From Pseudomonadota bacterium (GTDB taxonomy: Bacteria > Pseudomonadota > Gammaproteobacteria > Burkholderiales > SG8-39): 5,552 bases of DNA. Each line of letters starts with the position of its first letter. Positions within the stretch are counted from its first letter, which is position 1. The notes beneath the pieces are model-generated. The model worked only from the letters and a program-made list of their open reading frames with translations, had not been told where the DNA came from and did no database searches. Of this stretch, positions 1 through 5,552 are shown in pieces. The DNA lies in the NCBI GenBank assembly GCA_021825225.1, contig JAKAIH010000210.1, positions 1-5,552 of the forward strand, read 5' to 3'. Made by a program: the position numbers and the translations under genes.

Positions 1-1
1 C

Positions 2-418
2 AGCAACAATCCAGCGATCATCCTGTCCACGCAGGCCGAGCAGTTCGCCGCCGACATGCGCTATGTGCAATCGCTCGCGATGAGCCAGGGATGGAGCGGG
101 GTCGCGCCGAGCGCGCGGCGCTACCGCGTCAATTTCACGGCAACGAGCTACAGCTTCACCGATGTCAGCGGCGTTGCGGTGGCCCATCCCGGCGGCACTG
201 CGGGCTCCGTTTCCTTCACGGACGGCGTCAGCATCGCGCCGTTCCCGCCGCCGGGTCTGCCCAACAGCGTGCTGTCCTTCGACGGCCTCGGCGCGCCCTA
301 TCTGGATGCCAGCGCGACGGTTCCGATTGCGGCCGCGGCGACCATCTCGATGGTCAGCGGCGGCTCGACCCGCGCGATCCGGATATTCCCCGTGACAGGC
401 ATGGTGCGCGTGCAATGA
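2..418 (+). CDS. mshC: MshC-like minor prepilin (GspH/FimT type), 5' truncated by window edge
   Basis: This is the C-terminal 138 codons of a type IV minor pilin. The reading frame is open from base 2, so the true start, leader peptide and most of the N-terminal helix lie to the left of the window. What remains begins in the second half of the pilin helix, with the heptad-like stretch QAEQFAADMRYVQSLAMSQG (about residues 11-30 of the visible part). A beta-rich globular domain follows and ends in SGGSTRAIRIFPVTGMVRVQ. The helix pattern, the phrase YRVNF, the FDGLG..Y turn and the final TG-V-V-Q strand are all typical of GspH/FimT-like pseudopilins annotated MshC in MSHA clusters. Its stop overlaps the start of the next prepilin gene by 4 nt (ATGA), which places it in the same operon. 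The family is fairly sure; the exact MshC assignment rests on gene order before MshD/MshO-like genes. Confidence 0.8.
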   Translation, partial: SNNPAIILSTQAEQFAADMRYVQSLAMSQGWSGVAPSARRYRVNFTATSYSFTDVSGVAVAHPGGTAGSVSFTDGVSIAPFPPPGLPNSVLSFDGLGAPYLDASATVPIAAAATISMVSGGSTRAIRIFPVTGMVRVQ

Positions 419-864
419 GCAGCCTGCCTGCCGCGGGCATGCGCGCAGCGCAGCGCGGCGTGACACTGATCGAACTCATCGCCTTCATCGTGATCATGGG
501 GATTTCGGTCGTCGCGCTGCTGTCCATGTATCGCGCCGTGCTGCCGCACGGTGCCACGCCCGCGCAAATCACTCTCGCGACACAGCTCGCGCAGGAGCGC
601 ATGGAACTGCTGCTCGGCCAGCGCGATGCGTACGGCTACTCGACCGCGGTGCTTGCGGACCCCTGCAACGGAGGCACGCCGCCCGCCATCTGCACCAATC
701 AATTCACTCCTTCCGGCCTGTATTCGATCGTCGTGGCCGGCGTGAATCCGGCGTTGCCCTGGTCCGGACTCAGTACCGACAGCTACCGCATGCTCGGGGT
801 CAAGGTGCTGGGACCGGACGGCAAGCAGCTCGCCAATCTGTCTGCGGTGATCGCCAACTACTGA
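415..864 (+). CDS. mshD: MshD-like minor prepilin
   Basis: A 149-residue type IV prepilin, exported through the inner membrane, processed by prepilin peptidase and incorporated into the pilus. The leader ends in RG at residues 14-15, followed by VTLIELIAF, so cleavage is expected between Gly15 and Val16, with Glu20 as the conserved +5 glutamate. A hydrophobic helix runs over residues 16-37. The helix continues as ATQLAQERMELLLGQRDAYG (about 55-74), as in MshD/GspI-type proteins. The small globular domain has two cysteines, Cys84 and Cys93, that could form a disulfide. The ATG at 415 overlaps the upstream stop and gives a normal 15-residue leader. An in-frame ATG at 439 would leave a 7-residue leader and is a possible alternative. 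The frame is open further upstream, but that part lies inside mshC and is not used. Next gene starts 5 nt downstream. Confidence 0.87.
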   Translation: MSSLPAAGMRAAQRGVTLIELIAFIVIMGISVVALLSMYRAVLPHGATPAQITLATQLAQERMELLLGQRDAYGYSTAVLADPCNGGTPPAICTNQFTPSGLYSIVVAGVNPALPWSGLSTDSYRMLGVKVLGPDGKQLANLSAVIANY

Positions 865-869
865 AGCCG

Positions 870-1388
870 ATGAAACGCGCGCGCCTCCGCCCGGTTCTCC
901 CGCGCCAGCCCGGTTTCTCGCTGGTGGAGCTGATTGTGGTCATCGTGGTGCTGGGCATCGTCGCGAGCATGGGTGCGATCGTGGTGCGCGACGGCATGCT
1001 CGGCTATCTGCGCGGCCGCGAGATCAGCAGCGCCGATTGGCAGGGCCGGCTTGCGCTCGAGCGCATTACGCGCGAGCTGCGCGACATCGCCCCGTCCTCG
1101 GGCGCAAGCGTCAACATTGCCAATACTTCCTGCGGCAATTCGAGCTTCACGTTTTCCGATGTCAATGCCGTGCCGATCAGCTATACGCAAAGCGCCAATA
1201 CGCTGCTGCGCAACGGCCAGCCCCTGGCAGACGACGTTACCGGCCTGCGCTTCTACTGCCTGCAAAGCGACGGCCAGACCTACACGACAACGCCGTCCGC
1301 GGTGTATTACGTCACGGTGTCGATGGTGGTGTCCACCGCGAACACCAGCGCCAGCTACCGCAGTACGGTCAAGCCGTGGAGCTTCTGA
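870..1388 (+). CDS. mshO: MshO-like minor prepilin (GspJ/PilW type)
   Basis: A 172-residue type IV minor prepilin. The basic leader (MKRARLRPVLPRQPG) ends at Gly15. Phe16 is the first mature residue and FSLVE supplies Glu20 at +5, a textbook prepilin peptidase site. A hydrophobic segment covers residues 16-38. The amphipathic helix that follows contains WQGRLALERITRELRD (57-72), very typical of GspJ/PilW/MshO proteins, where this arm precedes a beta-sandwich. The phrase DDVTGLRFYC (121-130) matches the strand normally seen in the second half of this family. Cys88 and Cys130 may pair in the periplasm. The start lies 5 nt after the mshD stop without a strong Shine-Dalgarno, which suggests translational coupling. 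The stop shares one base with the next start (TGATG). In the pilus this class is thought to sit at or near the tip with other minor pilins. Confidence 0.87.
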   Translation: MKRARLRPVLPRQPGFSLVELIVVIVVLGIVASMGAIVVRDGMLGYLRGREISSADWQGRLALERITRELRDIAPSSGASVNIANTSCGNSSFTFSDVNAVPISYTQSANTLLRNGQPLADDVTGLRFYCLQSDGQTYTTTPSAVYYVTVSMVVSTANTSASYRSTVKPWSF

Positions 1389-3121
1389 TGCGGGGGCGCG
1401 AACCCGGCATCAGGCGCGCGCGCGGTTTCCTGCTGATTGTGGCGGTGCTGCTGCTGGTGGTCGTCGCCGTGGCGGTGCTCGCCCTGGGCAACATGATCTC
1501 GGCCGACATCCGCGCCGGTGTGGGACACGCGCAGTCGGAGCAGGCGTATTTCGTCGCATACTCCGGACTCGAGCGCGCGACGCGTACCCTGCTCGAACCC
1601 ACGCTCGCGAACCGGGTGCCTTGCGCCAGTCTGAACGGCAATCCCGCCGTGACCGACGTCGCGGCCGGCCCCGGCAAATTCTCGGTCAGGGCGCCCGGCG
1701 GCGCGGCGGTGTATCCCTCACCGCCCGCAACCCTGAATGGCAATCTGAGCGCAACCGCCGGAGTGATTCCGGTGAACAGCATCGCCGGATACAGCGCGCG
1801 CGGCCGCGTCATGATCGATACGGAATCGATCGACTACAGCGCGACCTCGAACGCGGCTGCAAGCTGCGGTAGTGCGCCATGCTTCGTCGGCGCGCATCGC
1901 GGCATGGCCGGAACCAGCGCAAGCACCCACACAACGGGGACGCGGGTAGGGCAGTTCCAGTGCGATGTGCAGTCTGCGGGCGGCGTGCCGGACCGCGTCA
2001 GTCCACATGCCGAAAGAGTGCTGACCCAGGGGACGCAACTGCAGGAGGCATGGGCAGTGGGCGCGCCGGGCGGAGCCGGGCAGCGCCCCTGGTTCGTGCG
2101 CTTTCGGGAAAACACCTGGGCGGACCTGACGCATACCTCCTTTAACGTCAACGCGCAGCTCAACAAGGTGGCCATGCTCTCCTATGCGGATGGATGGGCG
2201 GTGGGCAATCAGTCGGGCGGCGAACTCATCTACCATTGGACCGTGACACCAGCGCCGGGTTGGGCACGGATGGCGGTATCCGGAGCCATTCCCAATGTCA
2301 ATCTTCAGGGCGTGCATTGCCTCGACGCCAGCAGCTGCTGGGCGGTGGGCGCGGTGGCGAATATCGGTGGCGGTGGCAACAACGCGACCATCATTCGATG
2401 GACCGGCGGGCCCGCGTGGACATATCCCGCCAGGTCGAACGGCGCCCCGCTGCCGAGTCCGGCAGTCAATGCGCAACTCAACAGCGTGTGGTGCAACAGC
2501 GCCAACGACTGCTGGGCCGTGGGCAACAACGCCACAGCCGGTGTCACCGGCGAAGTGATATTGCGCTGGACCGGCGGTCCGCGCTGGACGAGGATGGCCG
2601 TATCGGGGTCCATTCCAAATGCGAGGCTCTGGAGTGTCAAATGCATCGCGGCGAACGACTGCTGGGCGGTCGGCGCGGCGAGCGGCGGAAACGCGGTGAT
2701 CATTCGATGGACCGGCGGCCCCGCATGGTCCTATTCCGCCGCGGTGTTGCCGACTCCGGCGGTCAACGCGCAACTCAACAGCGTGACCTGCAATAGCGCC
2801 AGCGACTGCTGGGCGGTGGGCAACACCGTCGGTGGAAACGAAGTCATTTTGCGCTGGAGCGGCGGACCACGCTGGGTCCGCATCGGTCCGAGTGCGGCCA
2901 TCGCCAACGCCAATCTCAACGCGGTCAGTTGCGTCAACGCAATCGATTGCTGGGCGGTTGGGAACGCTTCGGGTGGACGCGAAACCATGCTGCACTGGGA
3001 CGGCAGCGCATGGACGCAGTTGGCCGATAGCGCGTCGGCTTCAAACCGTAATCTTTTCTCGGTCGATGTAATCGGCGCGGCGCAACGCGCGCCGGCCGCG
3101 CGCCGGGAGCTCTATCCCTGA
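1388..3121 (+). CDS. mshP: MshP/PilX-like minor prepilin fused to a seven-repeat WAVG beta-propeller; putative pilus-tip protein
   Basis: A 577-residue composite protein. Residues 1-13 form a basic leader ending ARG. Cleavage before Phe14 would expose FLLIVAVLLL with no Glu at +5, a pattern shared with GspK/PilX/MshP pilins. The helix continues to QAYFVAYSGLERA (52-64), the hallmark of the PilX/MshP class, so residues 1 to about 115 are pilin-like. Residues 118-192 form a separate small module (VIPVNS, IDTESIDY, HRGMAGT, HTTGTRVG). Residues 219-565 hold seven WAVG motifs, with Trp at 222, 270, 318, 376, 426, 475 and 522, most followed by a GG..(I/L)RW.GGP.W strand. Five carry a preceding C-x5-C pair. 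This looks like a seven-bladed propeller. Ordinary MshP proteins are, from memory, only about 150 residues. The ATG at 1388 overlaps the mshO stop and has GGAG at 1378-1381, 6 nt upstream. The frame is open upstream to 1037, but that part lies over mshO. Pilin identity is strong; propeller fold and adhesive or sensory role are inferred. Confidence 0.85.
   Translation: MRGREPGIRRARGFLLIVAVLLLVVVAVAVLALGNMISADIRAGVGHAQSEQAYFVAYSGLERATRTLLEPTLANRVPCASLNGNPAVTDVAAGPGKFSVRAPGGAAVYPSPPATLNGNLSATAGVIPVNSIAGYSARGRVMIDTESIDYSATSNAAASCGSAPCFVGAHRGMAGTSASTHTTGTRVGQFQCDVQSAGGVPDRVSPHAERVLTQGTQLQEAWAVGAPGGAGQRPWFVRFRENTWADLTHTSFNVNAQLNKVAMLSYADGWAVGNQSGGELIYHWTVTPAPGWARMAVSGAIPNVNLQGVHCLDASSCWAVGAVANIGGGGNNATIIRWTGGPAWTYPARSNGAPLPSPAVNAQLNSVWCNSANDCWAVGNNATAGVTGEVILRWTGGPRWTRMAVSGSIPNARLWSVKCIAANDCWAVGAASGGNAVIIRWTGGPAWSYSAAVLPTPAVNAQLNSVTCNSASDCWAVGNTVGGNEVILRWSGGPRWVRIGPSAAIANANLNAVSCVNAIDCWAVGNASGGRETMLHWDGSAWTQLADSASASNRNLFSVDVIGAAQRAPAARRELYP
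1739..1963 (+). other. Linker module between pilin part and propeller in the MshP-like fusion
   Basis: Residues 118-192 of the 577-residue protein. The segment has the pattern VIPVNSIAGYSARG, then VMIDTESIDYSA, then CFVGAHRGMAGTSAS and HTTGTRVG. I recall similar small beta modules (V-x-S-T-x-G-F, I-D-x-E-x-I-x-Y, R-G-x-x-G-T, H-x-x-G) in phage structural proteins and other surface proteins, where they act as a compact domain of unknown detailed function. It holds cysteines 160 and 165, with Cys192 just behind. It probably forms a separate folded spacer between the pilin stalk and the propeller. The assignment is by pattern memory only. Confidence 0.45.
2042..3082 (+). repeat. Seven tandem ~50-residue WAVG repeats (probable beta-propeller blades) within the MshP-like gene
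   Basis: Seven copies of WAVG are encoded with Trp codons starting at 2051, 2195, 2339, 2513, 2663, 2810 and 2951, a spacing of 47-58 codons. The fuller unit is NLxSVxC-x5-CWAVGN, a short Gly-rich loop, (V/I)I(L/I)RWTGGP.W, then a variable tail. Units alternate between two types. One (repeats 2, 4, 6) starts VNAQLN and mostly ends GPRW.R. The other (3, 5, and loosely 7) starts after IPN or IAN; in 3 and 5 it ends GPAW.Y. At DNA level 2465-2530 and 2762-2827 agree at 58 of 66 bases by hand count, and a 19-nt perfect repeat lies at 2391-2409 and 2700-2718. This points to duplication of two-unit blocks of about 300 nt. The last segment, NLFSVDV (residues 555-561), resembles a first strand without its WAVG and could close the ring with repeat 1. 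Confidence 0.8.
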
Positions 3122-3203
3122 GTCCTTCGATGCCCGGAAATCTCTGCCGCAATTGGCGCACGTGGCTGATCGGCCGGCAGTGGTTTGAATATGAAAAAAC
3201 CCA

Positions 3204-3230
3204 TTGACAACAATGCTTTATTGATATAAT
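3204..3230 (+). promoter_or_regulatory. Sigma70 promoter with consensus -35 and extended -10, driving mshI operon
   Basis: The 139-nt gap between the MshP-like gene and mshI contains TTGACA at 3204-3209 and TATAAT at 3225-3230, both perfect consensus. The spacer is 15 nt, shorter than the usual 17, but TGA at 3222-3224 makes an extended -10 (TGnTATAAT), which is known to compensate for poor spacing. An A-rich run (GAATATGAAAAAA, 3188-3200) lies just upstream and could act as an UP-like element. The patch is markedly AT-rich in a GC-rich window. Transcription would start near 3237, giving a leader of about 24 nt to the ATG at 3261. No operator or repressor site is evident. Confidence 0.75.
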
Positions 3231-3260
3231 TTCAAGTAGAGCGTGGACCGAGTAACGCCG

Positions 3261-4199
3261 ATGGCATGGTTTGCAAAGAAAAAGAGATCGCCGGGCTGGA
3301 TGGCTATCAGTACCGATCCTGACGCCATACGGCTGGCCCATATCGAGCGCCCGACGCTGGGCAAGCCCAGGGTCGAGCAGTGGGGTATCGTCAAGCTGGC
3401 CGACAAAGACGGAACGCAATTGCAGCGGGCAGCGCAGGAGTACAAGCTCGCCCGCTACCGCTGCGCGACGCTGCTGCATCCGGCGGAATATCAGCTGCTG
3501 ATGGTGGATGCGCCCAATGTGCCGCGTGAGGAACTGAAGGCGGCGATCCGCTGGCGCGTGAAGGACTTGCTCGACTATCACATCGACGACGCCACCATGG
3601 ACGTGCTCGACATTCCGATCGATCAGGACGCGCCGGGCAACAGCCACTACATGTACGCCGTGGCGGCCAGGAACGAGATCGTGCAGATGCAGATAGCCCA
3701 GTTCGAGCGCGCCAAAATCGGGCTGCAGGTGATCGATATTCCGGAAACGGCGCAGCGCAATATCGCCCAGCTGTATGAAACCGCGCATCGCGGCATCGGC
3801 ATGCTGACTTTCGATCACGCCGGCGGCCTGTTCACCCTGTCCTTCGAGGGCGAGCTCTACCTCGCGCGCAGACTGGACCTGAGCTGGGCGCAGCTCGCCG
3901 CGGCGCGTGAAGAGCAGCGGCAGACCTATTTCGAGCGCATCGGCGTCGAGTTGCAGCGCTCGCTCGATCACTTCGAGCGCCAGTACCGGAACGTGGCTCT
4001 GTCGGAACTGCTGCTCGGGCCGATGCCGGAAGATATCGGGCTGCTTGCGTTTCTCAGTTCGCAGCTGTACCTGCCGCTGCGACAGATCGATCTGGCCGAC
4101 GCCCTGGAATTTGGCGGCGCCGGCATGGGCGGCGAGCAGCAATGGCAGCTGTTTCACGTGCTGGGTGCGGCGCTGCGCCTGGAGGCGAAGGCCCTATGA
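3261..4199 (+). CDS. mshI: MshI, PilM-like actin-fold protein of the pilus inner-membrane platform
   Basis: A 312-residue cytoplasmic protein of the MshI/PilM family, which binds the N-terminal tail of a PilN-like partner and couples the cytoplasmic motor to the periplasmic alignment complex. There is no signal peptide or membrane helix. Family-like stretches are the N-terminal MAWFAKKKRSPGWMAI, then VPREELKAAIRWRVKDLLDY (88-107), VLDIPI (115-120), ELQRSLDHFERQY (230-242) and the C-terminal FHVLGAALR (298-306). The ATG at 3261 is chosen because its N-terminus matches family style and the predicted transcript start near 3237 leaves room for a leader. GAG at 3250-3252 lies 8 nt upstream but is a weak ribosome site. 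An in-frame GTG at 3243 would add six residues but leave only about 6 nt of leader. The stop overlaps the next gene by ATGA. First gene of the second operon. Confidence 0.9.
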   Translation: MAWFAKKKRSPGWMAISTDPDAIRLAHIERPTLGKPRVEQWGIVKLADKDGTQLQRAAQEYKLARYRCATLLHPAEYQLLMVDAPNVPREELKAAIRWRVKDLLDYHIDDATMDVLDIPIDQDAPGNSHYMYAVAARNEIVQMQIAQFERAKIGLQVIDIPETAQRNIAQLYETAHRGIGMLTFDHAGGLFTLSFEGELYLARRLDLSWAQLAAAREEQRQTYFERIGVELQRSLDHFERQYRNVALSELLLGPMPEDIGLLAFLSSQLYLPLRQIDLADALEFGGAGMGGEQQWQLFHVLGAALRLEAKAL

Positions 4200-4936
4200 C
4201 GCAGCAGATCAATCTGTTCAACCCGATTTTCCTCAAGCAGAAGAAGATCTTTTCCGCGGTAAACATGCTCGACGCGCTGGCCGTGCTGCTGGTCGGCGTT
4301 GCGGCATTTTATGGTTACGCCAGCATCGAAACCCTGAACCTGGACCGGCAGTCGGTGGAAACGGCCAGGCAGTATTACCTGTCGAAGACGCGGCTGGCGC
4401 AAACCAGTGCGCGCTATGCACCGAAGAAAGTCGACGCCGGCCTGGAGGCGGAAGTGAACCAGCTGCAGGCGCAGCTGAACGCGCGCAAGGCTACGCTCGA
4501 CAGCCTCGGCATCGGTTTGCTCGCCACGGGCGCCAGTTATGCGGAGTACCTGCGCGCCCTGGCGCGCCAGTCGCTTCCGGGCCTGTGGCTGACGCGGTTC
4601 AAAATCGGCAAGGGCGGCGAGGAAATGGAGATCATGGGACGCGCGCTGCAGCCCGGACTCGTCCCTTCCTATATCGAGCACCTGAACCGCGAACCGGCAA
4701 TGCGCGGCCGTGCCTTCGACTCGCTTACCATGACGCAGCGCGAAGGCACGCTGCCGGCCGATGCGTCCAGGCCGGCCGGCGCGCCGGCCAGTTACAGCTA
4801 CACCGAGTTCCGCCTCGGTTCCGCTTACGCCGAAGCTCCATCGAACGACGACGCTGCGGCGGGCGCTGAGAAGGCGCCTGATGCGCAGGCCGATGCATCG
4901 CGCGTGGCGCCAATTCCCGGCGATGGCCCGCGATGA
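4196..4936 (+). CDS. PilN-like MSHA biogenesis protein (second MshI-type gene)
   Basis: A 246-residue bitopic inner-membrane protein of the PilN type. The cytoplasmic N-terminus MTQQINLFNPIF contains the INLxP-like peptide that in PilN proteins inserts into a groove of PilM, here the product of the gene just upstream. One membrane helix spans about residues 24-43 (MLDALAVLLVGVAAFYGYAS). A periplasmic coiled coil follows (about 50-103, with EVNQLQAQLNARKATLD), then a ferredoxin-like fold with YLRALARQSLPGLWLTRFKI (118-137) and MEIMGRALQPGLVPSYIEHL (144-163), as in PilN. The tail from about 212 is Ala/Asp/Pro-rich, looks disordered and is not typical of the core family. The start overlaps the mshI stop (ATGA), with GGAGG at 4181-4185 ten bases upstream. 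Vibrio clusters name the equivalent gene mshI2; no symbol is given because naming varies. Confidence 0.87.
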   Translation: MTQQINLFNPIFLKQKKIFSAVNMLDALAVLLVGVAAFYGYASIETLNLDRQSVETARQYYLSKTRLAQTSARYAPKKVDAGLEAEVNQLQAQLNARKATLDSLGIGLLATGASYAEYLRALARQSLPGLWLTRFKIGKGGEEMEIMGRALQPGLVPSYIEHLNREPAMRGRAFDSLTMTQREGTLPADASRPAGAPASYSYTEFRLGSAYAEAPSNDDAAAGAEKAPDAQADASRVAPIPGDGPR

Positions 4937-5552
4937 AGCAGTTGCTCCAAAGATACGCCGACAGCATCGATGCCATGGCCCTGCGCGAACGGGCCATGTT
5001 TTTCGGCGCGGTGGCGCTGGTGTTGATGACCCTGCTGCAGGTGTTCCTGCTCAATCCGGTCCTGGCGCGGCGAAATCAGTTGTCGGCGCAGATTGCGCAG
5101 CAGGAAGACGAAACGAAGACGATCCAGGCGCAGATCGACGCCCTGGTTCGACCAGCGGTGCAGGACCCAAATGATCTCAACCGCGAGCGGCTCAAGAGCC
5201 TGCGCCAGCAGTTGGCGCAGTTTGACCGGCAATTCGAGGAGCAGCAAAAGCAATTCGTCGCACCGGACAAAATGGTGGCGATGCTGGAGAACATGATAGG
5301 GAAAAACGGGAAGCTGCAGCTGATTTCGCTGCGCAATCTGCCCGGTGCCGGCGTATCGCCTGGCGACGGTGCCCAGACCGGTACCGCCGGCGGGAGCGGG
5401 CAGGCGGGGGGCGCGCGCGAGATTTTTCGCCATACGGTCGAGCTCAGCGTCAAGGGCAGTTACTTCGATCTGCTCGATTACCTTGCCGCGCTCGAACGCA
5501 TGCCGCAGCGGGTGTTCTGGGACGGGATTGAACTCAGCGTGGCGCAGTATCC
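4933..5552 (+). CDS. mshJ: MshJ/PilO-like pilus platform protein, 3' truncated by window edge
   Basis: The first 206 codons of a PilO-type protein. The frame is open to the right edge, so the end is missing. Residues 1-21 are cytoplasmic and residues 22-40 form one membrane helix (MFFGAVALVLMTLLQVFLL). A long Gln/Glu-rich coiled coil covers about 45-110 (QLSAQIAQQEDETK, LKSLRQQLAQFDRQFEEQQ). It is followed by DKMVAMLENMIGKNGKLQLI (112-131), a Gly-rich segment at 137-161, and the conserved fold FRHTVELSVKGSYFDLLDYL (165-184) with ALERMPQRVFWDGIEL. The last phrase, with F/W-W-D, is characteristic of MshJ. Such proteins pair with the PilN-like partner in the periplasm to form the alignment complex with a PilP/MshK lipoprotein, probably encoded just beyond the window. 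The ATG overlaps the preceding stop (ATGA); no clear Shine-Dalgarno is visible, suggesting translational coupling. Confidence 0.88.
   Translation, partial: MKQLLQRYADSIDAMALRERAMFFGAVALVLMTLLQVFLLNPVLARRNQLSAQIAQQEDETKTIQAQIDALVRPAVQDPNDLNRERLKSLRQQLAQFDRQFEEQQKQFVAPDKMVAMLENMIGKNGKLQLISLRNLPGAGVSPGDGAQTGTAGGSGQAGGAREIFRHTVELSVKGSYFDLLDYLAALERMPQRVFWDGIELSVAQY

Noticed and set aside
1037..1387. Upstream extension of the MshP-like frame
   Set aside because: It overlaps the well-supported mshO gene, would put about 117 residues ahead of the prepilin leader, and the ATG at 1388 has a good GGAG site and a normal leader.
1718..2995. A 425-codon open frame on the minus strand, opposite the propeller region
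   Set aside because: It mirrors repeated GC-rich coding sequence on the + strand, is rich in Arg, Ala and His, and has no recognisable domain. It is a shadow of the real gene.
2042..3082. Regular spacing reminiscent of a CRISPR array or DNA satellite
   Set aside because: The repeats are in frame, degenerate at wobble positions and encode a conserved protein motif, so they are protein repeats.
3144..3180. Possible terminator hairpin CTGCCG / CGGCAG after the MshP-like gene
   Set aside because: The loop is about 25 nt, the stem is only 6 bp and no T-run follows, so it is not a credible intrinsic terminator.
3191..3229. A 12-codon micro-ORF (MKKPIDNNALLI) in the gap before mshI
   Set aside because: It lies over the -35 and -10 elements, so it would be transcribed only by read-through, and it has no clear ribosome site.
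3243..3260. GTG start for mshI, six codons upstream of the chosen ATG
   Set aside because: It would lie only about 6 nt after the predicted transcription start and adds residues without family support. It cannot be fully excluded.
2934..4157. A 407-codon open frame on the minus strand across the intergenic gap and mshI
   Set aside because: It runs through the promoter region and opposite a clear MshI protein, and its translation has no family signature.

Overview
This window is part of an MSHA-type (mannose-sensitive haemagglutinin-like) type IV pilus locus from a GC-rich proteobacterium. The gene content and protein style suggest a betaproteobacterium or a related gammaproteobacterium; this is inferred from the sequence alone. 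All seven genes lie on the + strand, are tightly packed, and are consistent with one pilus-assembly system.

Region 1 (1-3121) is the end of a prepilin operon. In order it holds the C-terminal part of an MshC-like (GspH/FimT-type) minor pilin, an MshD-like prepilin, an MshO-like (GspJ/PilW-type) prepilin, and a 577-residue protein. The first three and the start of the fourth overlap by 1-4 nt or lie 5 nt apart, so they are probably translationally coupled. The fourth gene is the unusual one. Its first ~115 residues look like the MshP/PilX/GspK class of minor pilin. A short module follows, and then about 345 residues carrying seven WAVG repeats spaced 47-58 residues apart, most simply read as a seven-bladed beta-propeller. 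No separate mshQ-like gene follows.

Region 2 (3122-3260) is a 139-nt gap with an AT-rich patch. It contains a near-ideal sigma70 promoter: TTGACA, a 15-nt spacer, and an extended -10 TGATATAAT. I see no convincing terminator.

Region 3 (3261-5552) starts a second operon for the inner-membrane assembly platform: MshI (PilM-like actin fold), a PilN-like protein (the second MshI-type gene) and an MshJ/PilO-like protein that runs off the right edge. Adjacent genes overlap by ATGA. The PilN-like N-terminus carries the short INLFNP peptide expected to dock on the PilM-like partner.

Together, Region 1 would supply minor and tip pilins and Region 3 the platform linking the cytoplasmic ATPases to the growing pilus. 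The main point of interest is the propeller fused directly to a putative tip pilin. It could be a covalent counterpart of the separate PilX-PilY1 pair of other type IV pili, and a candidate adhesin or sensor.
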